Source of the DNA: Xanthomarina sp. F1114
GTDB taxonomy: Bacteria > Bacteroidota > Bacteroidia > Flavobacteriales > Flavobacteriaceae
Direction: 5' to 3'
Assembly: GCF_026410255.1 (NCBI RefSeq)
Contig: NZ_JAPMLL010000005.1
Coordinates: 62,001-126,000 of the forward strand
DNA: 64,000 nucleotides
The notes under the pieces: model-generated
What the model saw: only the letters and a program-made list of their open reading frames with translations
Told to the model about the DNA's origin: nothing
The model's database searches: none
Shown here: in pieces, positions 46,146 to 54,220 of the stretch
How the letters are laid out: the number at the start of each line of letters is the position of its first letter
How positions within the stretch are numbered: the first letter of the stretch is position 1
Made by a program: the position numbers and the translations under genes

Positions 46146-47027
46146 TTATTTTAAAGTGAATTCTGAAGTTGATACTAAATCTTTTTCATTAAATACATTT
46201 ACAGTATAACGTCCTTTTTCAAATCCATCTTCTCTAGGATTTACAAACTCACAGATATTTAAGTTAGCATTTTCGTAATTAAATTTACTTACCAAACTGT
46301 AATTAAGTGTTTTTTCACCAAACTGAATTTGCTCATTAACACCTAGAGTATTATTATTCGGATCGATAACCTGTACATATAATTCTTGATCCCCAGCTTC
46401 TGCTAAAGCATTTTTAGCCACTGTATAACAAACTCTAATTTTGTCCGAACGTCGTGCTCTTTCAGTAGGAATTAATTTCCCTGAAGATCTTTCAATAACT
46501 CCAAATCCTTTTAAACCAACAGTTGTTAGAGCAGCTGCATTTTCAACAACATCTGCTAAAGCTGTGTTTTGTACCATCAAAGAATCTGTAAAACTAGTAC
46601 GCTCTTCCAATCTCACTCTTGTACTATCTAAAGATGTAGCCAATAAAGAGTTTTCAATTTTTAATTTGTCATTTTCAGTTAATAGAACGTCCATTTCCTT
46701 TTGAAGCGATAAATATTTCGATTTATATCTCCATAAACTTTTTACATTTGTTTCAGAAATCTGTAAAGAATCCATTAACCCTTGAATACGTGCCTTCGCT
46801 TCAACTAAATTTTCATTTGCAACCTCGTTATCAGCTATAACTATATCGTACTGCTTAGCCATATTGCTAAGATCTTTCATTACTAACTCCTTTTCTTGGA
46901 TTAACTGAGCCTCTGTTTCTTTCTTTTCTTTTAAAAGACCAAACGAGTAAAATGCTGCTCCTAAAAACAACACTACAGCAATACCTAATGCTACTTTTAA
47001 ACCTGTATTATTAGTTTTATTTTCCAT
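46146..47027 (-). CDS. Membrane-anchored coiled-coil protein next to hut genes
   Basis: A 293-residue protein with one N-terminal membrane helix (about residues 10-30). A long coiled coil follows to about residue 165 (KEKKETEAQLIQEKELVMKD, LLTENDKLKIENSLLATSLD). A C-terminal beta-rich domain has RSDKIRVCYTVAKNALAEAG and YVQVIDPNNNTLGV and ends in a strand. It is probably periplasmic beyond the anchor. Homologues are common in Flavobacteriaceae, where I recall the same position between hutI and hutG; function is unknown. Names based on chromosome partitioning proteins would reflect only the coiled coil. Confidence 0.7.
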   Translation of the reverse strand: MENKTNNTGLKVALGIAVVLFLGAAFYSFGLLKEKKETEAQLIQEKELVMKDLSNMAKQYDIVIADNEVANENLVEAKARIQGLMDSLQISETNVKSLWRYKSKYLSLQKEMDVLLTENDKLKIENSLLATSLDSTRVRLEERTSFTDSLMVQNTALADVVENAAALTTVGLKGFGVIERSSGKLIPTERARRSDKIRVCYTVAKNALAEAGDQELYVQVIDPNNNTLGVNEQIQFGEKTLNYSLVSKFNYENANLNICEFVNPREDGFEKGRYTVNVFNEKDLVSTSEFTLK

Positions 47028-47115
47028 TTTTGTTTAAGTTTCTTATTATTAAATTAGTTTTAGTTTAAATTATTTAAAAAATGTAATTTTAGCTTCTTAA
47101 ATAGTTAATTTCAAT

Positions 47116-48138
47116 ATGGACAACAATCTTACTTTATTCAACGCTAGCAAATTAAAACAGCTCCTAAATAAAAGACCGGGTGAATCCAAATTTGGGGAAC
47201 AGATAAAAACCCTTAACGACATTTCTAATATATACGAAGATCTTAAAACTTTAGACGTCGAATATGTTATTCTCGGCCTCCCAGAAGATGTAGGTGTATT
47301 CGCCAACTACGGAAATACGGGGACTTCAACCGCTTGGGGGGCAGCCATTAAAATTTTGTTAAATATACAAAGTAATACGTTTACACATGCAAATAAAGTA
47401 TTGATTTTAGGGCATCTTAATTTCGAAAAAGTAATGAGTAAATTATCTAAACTCAATCAAACCAAAACGAAAGATATCCAGAAAGCAAGAAAATTAGTTG
47501 CTAAAATAGATACTGAAGTTTCTAATGTTATTTATCAGATTGTAAAAGCAGGCAAAAAGCCAATTATTATTGGAGGTGGACATAATAATGCTTATGGAAA
47601 TATAAAAGGAACTTCCTTAGCTTTAAATTCACGTATAAATGTGGTTAATTTTGATGCACATACAGATTTTAGAAAAGAAGAAGGCAGACATAGTGGAAAT
47701 GGCTTTAAATACGCTTATTCTGAAGGATTCTTAAAAAAGTATTTTGTCTTTGGACTTCATAAAAATTACACTTCTAAAGATATTTTTAAAGCTCTTGATG
47801 AAAATAAGAACTTAGACTACAATACTTTTGAAGCAATAAAAGTTAGAAAAGAAATTAATTTAAAAAATGAAATGCTGCGAGCTCGTGATCATGTTTCTGA
47901 AAACTCTTTCGGAATTGAAATTGATTGCGATGCCATTCAAAACATACCCAGTAGCGCCATGACTCCAAGTGGTTTTTCTGTAAATGAAACCAGGCAATTT
48001 GTTTCATATTTTGGCGCTGATAAAAATGCTGCTTATTTACACATTTGCGAAGCTGCACCAACCACAGAAACAGAAACTCAAGTTGGAAAATTAATTACTT
48101 ATTTAATAACCGATTTTATTAGAGCTAATGCAAATTGA
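47116..48138 (+). CDS. hutG: Formimidoylglutamase (ureohydrolase family)
   Basis: A 340-residue arginase/agmatinase-superfamily enzyme. The dimanganese ligands are all recognisable: His156 in IIGGGHNNAYG, Asp180, His182 and Asp184 in NFDAHTDFR, and Asp270 and Asp272 in EIDCDAIQN. It most likely hydrolyses formimidoyl-glutamate to glutamate and formamide, the step after HutI, which is encoded just upstream. An arginase or agmatinase function is less likely from context. Its 3' end overlaps the following GNAT gene by 11 bp. Confidence 0.87.
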   Translation: MDNNLTLFNASKLKQLLNKRPGESKFGEQIKTLNDISNIYEDLKTLDVEYVILGLPEDVGVFANYGNTGTSTAWGAAIKILLNIQSNTFTHANKVLILGHLNFEKVMSKLSKLNQTKTKDIQKARKLVAKIDTEVSNVIYQIVKAGKKPIIIGGGHNNAYGNIKGTSLALNSRINVVNFDAHTDFRKEEGRHSGNGFKYAYSEGFLKKYFVFGLHKNYTSKDIFKALDENKNLDYNTFEAIKVRKEINLKNEMLRARDHVSENSFGIEIDCDAIQNIPSSAMTPSGFSVNETRQFVSYFGADKNAAYLHICEAAPTTETETQVGKLITYLITDFIRANAN

Positions 48139-48592
48139 AATTATTCCCTTTAATAAAATCTATTCTAAAGATTTTTACATTTTAAATATCGAATGGCTAA
48201 AAAAATATTTTTATGTAGAACCCTTTGATGAAGAAGTTTTAAGTAATCCCGAGAAATATATCATTGATAAAGGAGGGTTTATATTTTTTGTCTTATTAAA
48301 CAATCAAGCCATAGGTACTGTGGCTTTAATGCCAATTCAAGAAAAAGGTACTTTTGAACTCACAAAAATGGCTGTTTCGCCAAAATATCGCGGACAAAAT
48401 ATAGGACAAAAATTGATGCAGCACTGTTTAGATTTTGCAAAAGAACAGGAGTTTAAAAGGCTTCTCCTCTATTCTAGTACAAAATTAGAAAATGCCATTT
48501 ATATTTATAGAAAGTTTGGGTTTGTTGAAGTTCCTGTTGAAGAAAATTGTACTTATGCTCGATGTGATATTAAAATGGAATATCCTTTATAA
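48128..48592 (+). CDS. GNAT family N-acetyltransferase
   Basis: A 154-residue acetyltransferase. The acetyl-CoA loop is in MAVSPKYRGQNIGQKLMQHC near residue 85 (the Q/RxxGxG/A pattern), followed by LLYSSTKLENAIYIYRKFGF, a typical final strand and helix. The 11-bp overlap with hutG suggests translational coupling, so it may act on a metabolite of the same route, but the substrate is unknown. Confidence 0.85.
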   Translation: MQIEIIPFNKIYSKDFYILNIEWLKKYFYVEPFDEEVLSNPEKYIIDKGGFIFFVLLNNQAIGTVALMPIQEKGTFELTKMAVSPKYRGQNIGQKLMQHCLDFAKEQEFKRLLLYSSTKLENAIYIYRKFGFVEVPVEENCTYARCDIKMEYPL

Positions 48593-48632
48593 AAAAAAAA
48601 GACGTTTCAAATTAATGAAACGTCTTTTTTTT
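48591..48632. terminator. Bidirectional terminator
   Basis: GACGTTTCA and TGAAACGTC are perfect arms in a context of long A- and T-runs, between the convergent GNAT and aceA genes. Confidence 0.9.
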
Positions 48633-48646
48633 ACTCCATTCAGTCT

Positions 48647-50278
48647 TTAAGCAACCACACTTAATGTCTCTTTAACTTTAGTGGTCTCTGTATTTATCTC
48701 AAATTGATTGGAAGTGTTTTTTTCACCTCCTGCCTTTAAAGCTTTATCTCCAGTAAAAAATGTTTTATGAGCATCCCCTAAATCTGAACCTGCCATGCGT
48801 TGGTGTTTAACACAAGCAACACCTTTCCGGATTTCTTGTCTTTGAACTCCTTGCACATAAGCTAACATCCCTTTATCTCCAAAGTATCCTTCGGTAAGAT
48901 TATTCATATCTAATGCTGTGGTATGATACGTTGGCAAGGTTATTAAATGGTGAAAAATACCTGCATCTCTTGCGCCATCTGTTTGAAATGTTCTAATTTT
49001 TTCGTCTGCCAAAATGCAAAGTTCTGAGTTGTCATACTTCGCATCCATTAAATTATTTTTATCGTAGTTGGATACATCTTTTCCTTGTTCTAACATCTCA
49101 TCATAAACTTGATTTCGGAAGTTTAATGTCCAATTAAAAGAAGGTGAATTATTGTAAACCAATTTAGCATTTGGAGCAACTTTTTTAATTCTGTTCACCA
49201 TATGTGCAATTTGCTTCACATTTGGAGTAGGTGTTTCAATCCATAAAAGATCGGCTCCATTTTGAAGACTGGTAATACAATCCAACACCACCCGATCAAT
49301 ATTCGATCCGTTTTTAAATTTATATAAACCATTGGCTAGCCTTACTGGTCTTACCAATTTACCTTCTCTTTTAAGAAGAACATCGTCTTCTTTAGCCTGA
49401 CCAATAGTAATTTCTTCAGCTTCAACAAAAGCTAAATACTGAGAAGCTAAGTCGCCAGGTTCCTGACTTACCGGCAATTTCTGAGTTAAACCAGCACCTT
49501 CAGAGTCTGTTCTAGCCACTATAACTCCGTCTTCTACTCCCAGCTCTAAAAAAGCATATCTAATGGCATTTAATTTGGCAATATAATCTTCGTGAGGTAC
49601 AGTTACTTTCCCATCTTGATGACCACATTGCTTGGCATCGGATACTTGATTTTCAATCTGAATAGCACAAGCGCCAGCTTCAATCATTTTTTTACTCAGT
49701 AAATACGTGGCTTCTTCATTTCCAAAACCAGCATCTATATCTGCAATAATAGGAACTATATGAGTTTCATAATTATCAATTTGATCTTGTACATCTTCTC
49801 CATTTTCCAGCCTTTTAAACAAATCGTTTAATTCAATAGCATCTGCCTGACGTAAAAAATCGTAAATCTCTTTTATTAACGCTGGTACAGCTGTTTTTTC
49901 GTGCATTGATTGATCTGGTAAAGGACCAAATTCCGAACGTAATGCAGCTACCATCCACCCTGAAAGATACAAATACTTTTTAGCAGTTGTTTTATGATGC
50001 TTTTTAACGGCTATCATTTTTTGTTGAGCCACAAAACCATGCCAACAACCTAAAGACTGTGTATACTTAGATGAATCTGCATCATACTCCGCCATGTCTT
50101 TTCTCATGATGGCTGCTGTGTATTTAGCGATGTCTATTCCTGTTTTAAATTGGTTTTGAGTAAGCATTCTAGCTGCATTTTCCGGACTTATGGAATTCCA
50201 TGATGTGCCATACTTTTCTTTGAGATTTCTTACGGTCTGCAAGGCAGAACTGTAATTTGTTTGTGCTAAATTTTTCAT
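48647..50278 (-). CDS. aceA: Isocitrate lyase
   Basis: A 543-residue glyoxylate-bypass enzyme that splits isocitrate into succinate and glyoxylate. The active-site block is QVSDAKQCGHQDGKVTVPHE near residue 210, the variant of KKCGH found in the longer (about 530-residue) isocitrate lyases. IVARTDSEGA near residue 255, WIETPTPN near 352 and YNNSPSFNWT near 385 complete the site. It is the second gene after aceB, 72 bp downstream, and ends at a shared terminator. Confidence 0.96.
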   Translation of the reverse strand: MKNLAQTNYSSALQTVRNLKEKYGTSWNSISPENAARMLTQNQFKTGIDIAKYTAAIMRKDMAEYDADSSKYTQSLGCWHGFVAQQKMIAVKKHHKTTAKKYLYLSGWMVAALRSEFGPLPDQSMHEKTAVPALIKEIYDFLRQADAIELNDLFKRLENGEDVQDQIDNYETHIVPIIADIDAGFGNEEATYLLSKKMIEAGACAIQIENQVSDAKQCGHQDGKVTVPHEDYIAKLNAIRYAFLELGVEDGVIVARTDSEGAGLTQKLPVSQEPGDLASQYLAFVEAEEITIGQAKEDDVLLKREGKLVRPVRLANGLYKFKNGSNIDRVVLDCITSLQNGADLLWIETPTPNVKQIAHMVNRIKKVAPNAKLVYNNSPSFNWTLNFRNQVYDEMLEQGKDVSNYDKNNLMDAKYDNSELCILADEKIRTFQTDGARDAGIFHHLITLPTYHTTALDMNNLTEGYFGDKGMLAYVQGVQRQEIRKGVACVKHQRMAGSDLGDAHKTFFTGDKALKAGGEKNTSNQFEINTETTKVKETLSVVA

Positions 50279-50312
50279 ACTTTTGCTTTAGGTTATTATT
50301 TATTAATAATTG

Positions 50313-50345
50313 AATCCTGTTGAGTGTTCGCGCATTCGCAGGATT
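50313..50345. promoter_or_regulatory. Hairpin with two TTCGC boxes between aceB and aceA
   Basis: AATCCTG (50313-50319) and CAGGATT (50339-50345) can pair. Inside lie two direct TTCGC boxes at 50327-50331 and 50335-50339, the same core as in the aceB/regulator intergenic region. On the aceA-coding strand no T-run follows, so this is more likely a leader structure or binding site than a terminator. Confidence 0.5.
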
Positions 50346-50350
50346 TTTTT

Positions 50351-51949
50351 TTATAGATATTGATAAGCTGATTCTGTTAAAAATTCTTCAAACCTATCCG
50401 ACAAAACTAACTTATCAAATAGTTTTATAGCTAAGTCGAATTTGGTGTTTTCAATATTTTGCTCACCAACTTCTTTTATAATTTTTTCAACTTCTTCATC
50501 AAAAATGAACATATAAAGTTCTATATTAAATTTTCTACCATCTTCCAGAATCACTTCATTTTTAAGCCATTGCCAAATTTGAGTTCGTGATATTTCAGCC
50601 GTTGCAGCATCTTCCATTAAATTATATAAGGCAACCGCACCATAACCACGCAACCAAGCTTCCAAATATAGAATGGCCACATTAATATTTTTTCTAATTC
50701 CATCTTCTGTTACCGTTCCAATTGGTAATTCAAGTAAATCTTCTTTAGAAACTTTTACATCTTCTTTCTTTATATGAATTTGATTTTTGGTAGGCATATA
50801 TTTATCAAACTCTTGTAAAGCAATGTTAATCAAAGCGGGATGAGCAACCCAAGTACCATCATGCCCATTCTTAACTTCTCGCTCTTTGTCTGCTCTCACT
50901 TTTTCTAAGGCAATAATATTTGCATACTCATCATTTTTAATAGGAATTTGTGCCGCCATCCCTCCTATGGCATGAATGCCTCTTTTATGGCAACGCTGTA
51001 TTACTAATTTAGAATAAGCATCCATAAAAGGAGATGTCATAGTAACCTGGTCTCTAGTGGGAACAGTAAAATTGGCGTGATTTCTAAACTTTTTGATATA
51101 TGAAAAAATATAATCCCATCTTCCACAGTTTAATCCTACAATATGATTTTTCAACTCGTATATAATTTCATCTAACTGAAAACTAGCAGTTATAGTTTCA
51201 ACCAAAACAGTTGCTTTAAACGTTCCTTTTGAAACATTTAAATAGTCTTGAGCAAATTCAAAAACCATATTCCACCAACGCGCTTCCAGGTAATGTTCTA
51301 ATTTTGGAAGATAGAAATACGGAGCTGTATCATTTTCTAATAGTGTTTTCGTGTTATGAAACACATATAAACCAAAGTCCAATAAGCTAGCAGAAACTTG
51401 CTTATCGCCAACCAAAAGGTGTTTATCATTTAAATGTAAGCCTCTTGGACGAACCAATAAAACAGCAGGATCTGAATGTAAATGATACTCTTTTTTATTT
51501 TTTTTATTGATAAAAGAAATCGTCTTTCTATTGGCGTCTATCAGGTTTTGCTGGCCTTCCATAATATTCTGCCAAGAAGGCGCTGTACTATCTTCAAAAT
51601 CTGCCATAAAGGTTTTTGCTCCAGAATTTAAAGCGTTAATTACCATTTTTCTATCTACTGGCCCGGTTATTTCCACTCTTCTATCTAACAAATCTTTTGG
51701 AATAGAGCCTGCAACCCAATTAGATTCTCTAATTTCTTTAGTTTCTAATGGAAAATCCGGGAAAACACCTTTATCGAAGTTTAGCTGTTGTTGCTTTCTT
51801 GCCTCTAATAAATCTAACCTGCTTTTATTAAACTTATCGTGTAAAGCCAAAATGAACTCTTGAGCTTCTTCTGATAAAATTTCCGGATAAAAATTAGTTA
51901 CTTGATTTGAGAATTGAAGTTTAGACTTACTTAATACTGTGTTTTCCAT
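50351..51949 (-). CDS. aceB: Malate synthase A
   Basis: A 532-residue enzyme that condenses glyoxylate with acetyl-CoA to malate. MADFEDSTAPSWQNIMEGQ near residue 114 and LVRPRGLHLN near 165 are the conserved N-terminal blocks. TVLVETITASFQLDEIIYEL near 248 and LNCGRWDYIFSYIKKFRNH near 274 hold the general-base and magnesium residues. Length is that of the A isoform. It is the first gene of the aceB-aceA operon and divergent from the RamB-like regulator. Confidence 0.96.
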   Translation of the reverse strand: MENTVLSKSKLQFSNQVTNFYPEILSEEAQEFILALHDKFNKSRLDLLEARKQQQLNFDKGVFPDFPLETKEIRESNWVAGSIPKDLLDRRVEITGPVDRKMVINALNSGAKTFMADFEDSTAPSWQNIMEGQQNLIDANRKTISFINKKNKKEYHLHSDPAVLLVRPRGLHLNDKHLLVGDKQVSASLLDFGLYVFHNTKTLLENDTAPYFYLPKLEHYLEARWWNMVFEFAQDYLNVSKGTFKATVLVETITASFQLDEIIYELKNHIVGLNCGRWDYIFSYIKKFRNHANFTVPTRDQVTMTSPFMDAYSKLVIQRCHKRGIHAIGGMAAQIPIKNDEYANIIALEKVRADKEREVKNGHDGTWVAHPALINIALQEFDKYMPTKNQIHIKKEDVKVSKEDLLELPIGTVTEDGIRKNINVAILYLEAWLRGYGAVALYNLMEDAATAEISRTQIWQWLKNEVILEDGRKFNIELYMFIFDEEVEKIIKEVGEQNIENTKFDLAIKLFDKLVLSDRFEEFLTESAYQYL

Positions 51950-52000
51950 GTTGTTATTGTTTTCTGTTTACAATGATAAAACAAACATTTTAAAAAAACA

Positions 52001-52047
52001 AGCGAACGTTCGCTAAAAATAAATATTCGCAAAAACAATAAGTTCGC
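52001..52047. promoter_or_regulatory. Operator array: palindrome plus three TTCGC boxes 17 bp apart
   Basis: AGCGAACGTTCGCT (52001-52014) is a perfect palindrome. Direct TTCGC cores, each followed by an A-rich run, start at 52009, 52026 and 52043, exactly 17 bp apart. The array lies between the divergent aceB and RamB-like regulator genes and is the obvious binding site for that regulator. Confidence 0.65.
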
Positions 52048-52056
52048 AAAAAAACT

Positions 52057-52064
52057 TATCTTTG
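52057..52064 (+). promoter_or_regulatory. -7 box of the RamB-like regulator gene
   Basis: TATCTTTG ends only 5 bp before the ATG at 52070, so transcription would begin at or very near the start codon and give a leaderless or nearly leaderless mRNA. The last TTCGC box is 9 bp upstream, placed to block this promoter. Confidence 0.55.
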
Positions 52065-52069
52065 CTTAT

Positions 52070-53545
52070 ATGGAGGAAGAATATATTAAGCTTATTTTTG
52101 GTTTAAAGTTAAAGCAGAAGCGGACTGAGAAGAATTTATCTCTTTTTGGTTTATCTAAACTTTCAGGCTTATCAAAATCTTATTTAAATGAAATAGAAAA
52201 AGGAAAAAAATATCCAAAACCTGATAAAATAGCAATTTTATCAGAGAAGTTGGATGTTCCTTACGATCAAATGGTTTCTTTAAAATTAGATAAAAACTTA
52301 GCTCCAATTGGAGACGTACTTCAGTCTAAAATCCTCAAGGAAATCCCTCTTGAACTCTTCGGAATAAAAGAAAGCAACCTTATTGATATTATTTCGAACG
52401 CACCAGCAAAAGTGAATGCATTTATAAGTACCATTATTGAAATAGCACAAAACTACAACTTTAGTCGCGAGAGTTTTTATTTGGCTTCTGTCCGTTCTTT
52501 TCAGGAAGCAAATAACAATTATTTTGAGGACATAGAACAAAGTGTTATTAAATTTTCGAAAGCTTATCAAGTAGATTTAACCAAGCCCATTTCGTCTAAA
52601 GAATTAGAAGACATATTGGTTGAAGAGTATGGTTACACCTTAAATGAAACAGAATTAAATAAGCATCATGCCTTAGATAATTTACGATCGGTATTTGTAC
52701 CTAAAACAAAAACATTATTACTCGCAAGTAACATAGACGATGCTCAGAAAGCCTTCATATTTGCCAAAGAAATTGCTTATAATTATTTAGAATTTAAAGA
52801 ACGTTTATATACCTTTTCTTGGATAAAATTTGAGAATTTCGATCAAGTACTGAACAATTTTTATGCTTCCTATTTTGCTGGAGCCTTACTATTACCACGA
52901 GCTATTATTACAGAAAAGCTAAATCAATTATTCAGTAAAAAAGCGTTTGATGAGAAATTTTTTCTAGATATCATTAACTCTTTTAATGCTTCTCCGGAAT
53001 CGTTTTATCAGCGCTTAACAAATATTTTACCCAAAGATTTCAATATTCAAAATCTATTCTTTTTACGCTTTACACATCGTTCTGGAACAGAAAGGTTTCA
53101 TCTTAAAAAAGAGTTGCATTTATCGCATCAGCATTCCCCACATGCCAACGAAACTAATGAGCATTATTGTAGACGCTGGATATCTTTAAAGGTTTTAAAA
53201 GACATCAGTAAAAGCAATAAAGAACATATATTCGATATGCAAATTTCTAATTATCCTGATGATAATATAGATTATCTAGTCTTATCGTCTGCAACCAGAG
53301 ATCCTTTTAGAGAAGAACATTTTAGAAGTATTAGTGTAGGCCTATTAATTGACAAACAACTAAAAAGAAAATTACGTTTTCTAGAATCTCCAAAAATAAA
53401 AAGTTCACAAGTTGGAGTTACTTGCGAGCGTTGTGCCATTTCTAATTGCGAAGTAAGACAAGCACCTGCTATTAGATTAGAAAACAAAGCTAAAAACAAA
53501 CAAATTGAATCAATAGTTGACGAATTAAAAAATAAATTTGGTTAA
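52070..53545 (+). CDS. RamB-like XRE-family regulator of acetate/glyoxylate metabolism
   Basis: A 491-residue transcription factor. Residues 8-62 are an XRE helix-turn-helix (LKLKQKRTEKNLSLFGLSKL, then GLSKSYLNEIEKGKKYPKP). The middle (about 190-290) is ImmA/IrrE-like, but the protease motif HExxH is replaced by FAKEIAYNYL, so it is probably a sensing domain rather than a peptidase. The C-terminal part matches the short-chain-fatty-acid regulator domain, with Cys residues in GVTCERCAISNCEVRQAPA near residue 455. RamB of Corynebacterium, which controls aceA and aceB, has this architecture. Placement divergent from aceBA supports the same role. Confidence 0.85.
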   Translation: MEEEYIKLIFGLKLKQKRTEKNLSLFGLSKLSGLSKSYLNEIEKGKKYPKPDKIAILSEKLDVPYDQMVSLKLDKNLAPIGDVLQSKILKEIPLELFGIKESNLIDIISNAPAKVNAFISTIIEIAQNYNFSRESFYLASVRSFQEANNNYFEDIEQSVIKFSKAYQVDLTKPISSKELEDILVEEYGYTLNETELNKHHALDNLRSVFVPKTKTLLLASNIDDAQKAFIFAKEIAYNYLEFKERLYTFSWIKFENFDQVLNNFYASYFAGALLLPRAIITEKLNQLFSKKAFDEKFFLDIINSFNASPESFYQRLTNILPKDFNIQNLFFLRFTHRSGTERFHLKKELHLSHQHSPHANETNEHYCRRWISLKVLKDISKSNKEHIFDMQISNYPDDNIDYLVLSSATRDPFREEHFRSISVGLLIDKQLKRKLRFLESPKIKSSQVGVTCERCAISNCEVRQAPAIRLENKAKNKQIESIVDELKNKFG

Positions 53546-53678
53546 TTTTAAAAGGTACTATTTTCTTACAATTATTTTAGTCTTTGAAAAGCCCAAATTC
53601 TTTTGTACTTATAGAAAGCACGAATATTAAGTGAGTATTTAAAATACAAAATTAAACTCTTAGACTTTTAATAACTAG

Positions 53679-53708
53679 TTGTTTAGTTAATAAAATTGTT
53701 TATATTTG
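53679..53708 (+). promoter_or_regulatory. Promoter of the small membrane protein gene at 53738
   Basis: TTG at 53679-53681 and TATATTTG at 53701-53708 are separated by 19 bp, a good Bacteroidota promoter. The remainder of the 192-bp region after the regulator gene shows no gene. Confidence 0.55.
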
Positions 53709-53737
53709 ATTAGCTATTAACCAAATCGAGTACCTAC

Positions 53738-53980
53738 ATGTTAGAATTTGCACTATTTCCCAAAGTTCTGTTTGTGTCTTTATTAGAACAAACTAGTATT
53801 GTTACAGCCTTATTTATAACTGTTGTATTCTTTTTAATTTTATTAATTTTAGGATGGAGAAAGTCCTATTTATTAAAAAAAGAAAGCGATAAATTAAATA
53901 AAACATTTTCATTAGATTCGGACGAAAACAAAAAATCATATAGAGATTTTACTGAAGGGCATCTATATGATAATAACTAA
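53738..53980 (+). CDS. Small single-pass membrane protein, unknown function
   Basis: An 80-residue protein with a strongly hydrophobic helix at about residues 22-40 (TALFITVVFFLILLILGW), followed by a basic stop-transfer RKSYLLKK and a polar, acidic tail ending DNN. It has no recognised family. Its own consensus promoter 30 bp upstream makes it a credible gene. The 240 bp after it, to ettA, contain no open frame of note and one terminator. Confidence 0.6.
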   Translation: MLEFALFPKVLFVSLLEQTSIVTALFITVVFFLILLILGWRKSYLLKKESDKLNKTFSLDSDENKKSYRDFTEGHLYDNN

Positions 53981-54170
53981 TATAGCAGTATTCGTCTATC
54001 CCCCGTATTTTTAATATTGTGTATAAGTCTTAACTTTTATTCCTAAAAAACTTCTTTACACGCTACCACTAAAAAAGCAATGGCTTAAAGCCAATAAGGA
54101 GTATGATAAAAAAAATAATTCTGGACATTTATAGGACAACAGCTATAAAAATCTGACAAATATATTAACT

Positions 54171-54199
54171 AAAAAGCCTCGAAAAATCGAGGCTTTTTT
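54171..54199. terminator. Bidirectional terminator
   Basis: AAAAAGCCTCGA and TCGAGGCTTTTT are perfect 12-bp arms around AAAA. It lies just after the end of ettA on the opposite strand. Confidence 0.9.
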
Positions 54200-54220
54200 A
54201 ATACTATTCTTTCAAAAAAG

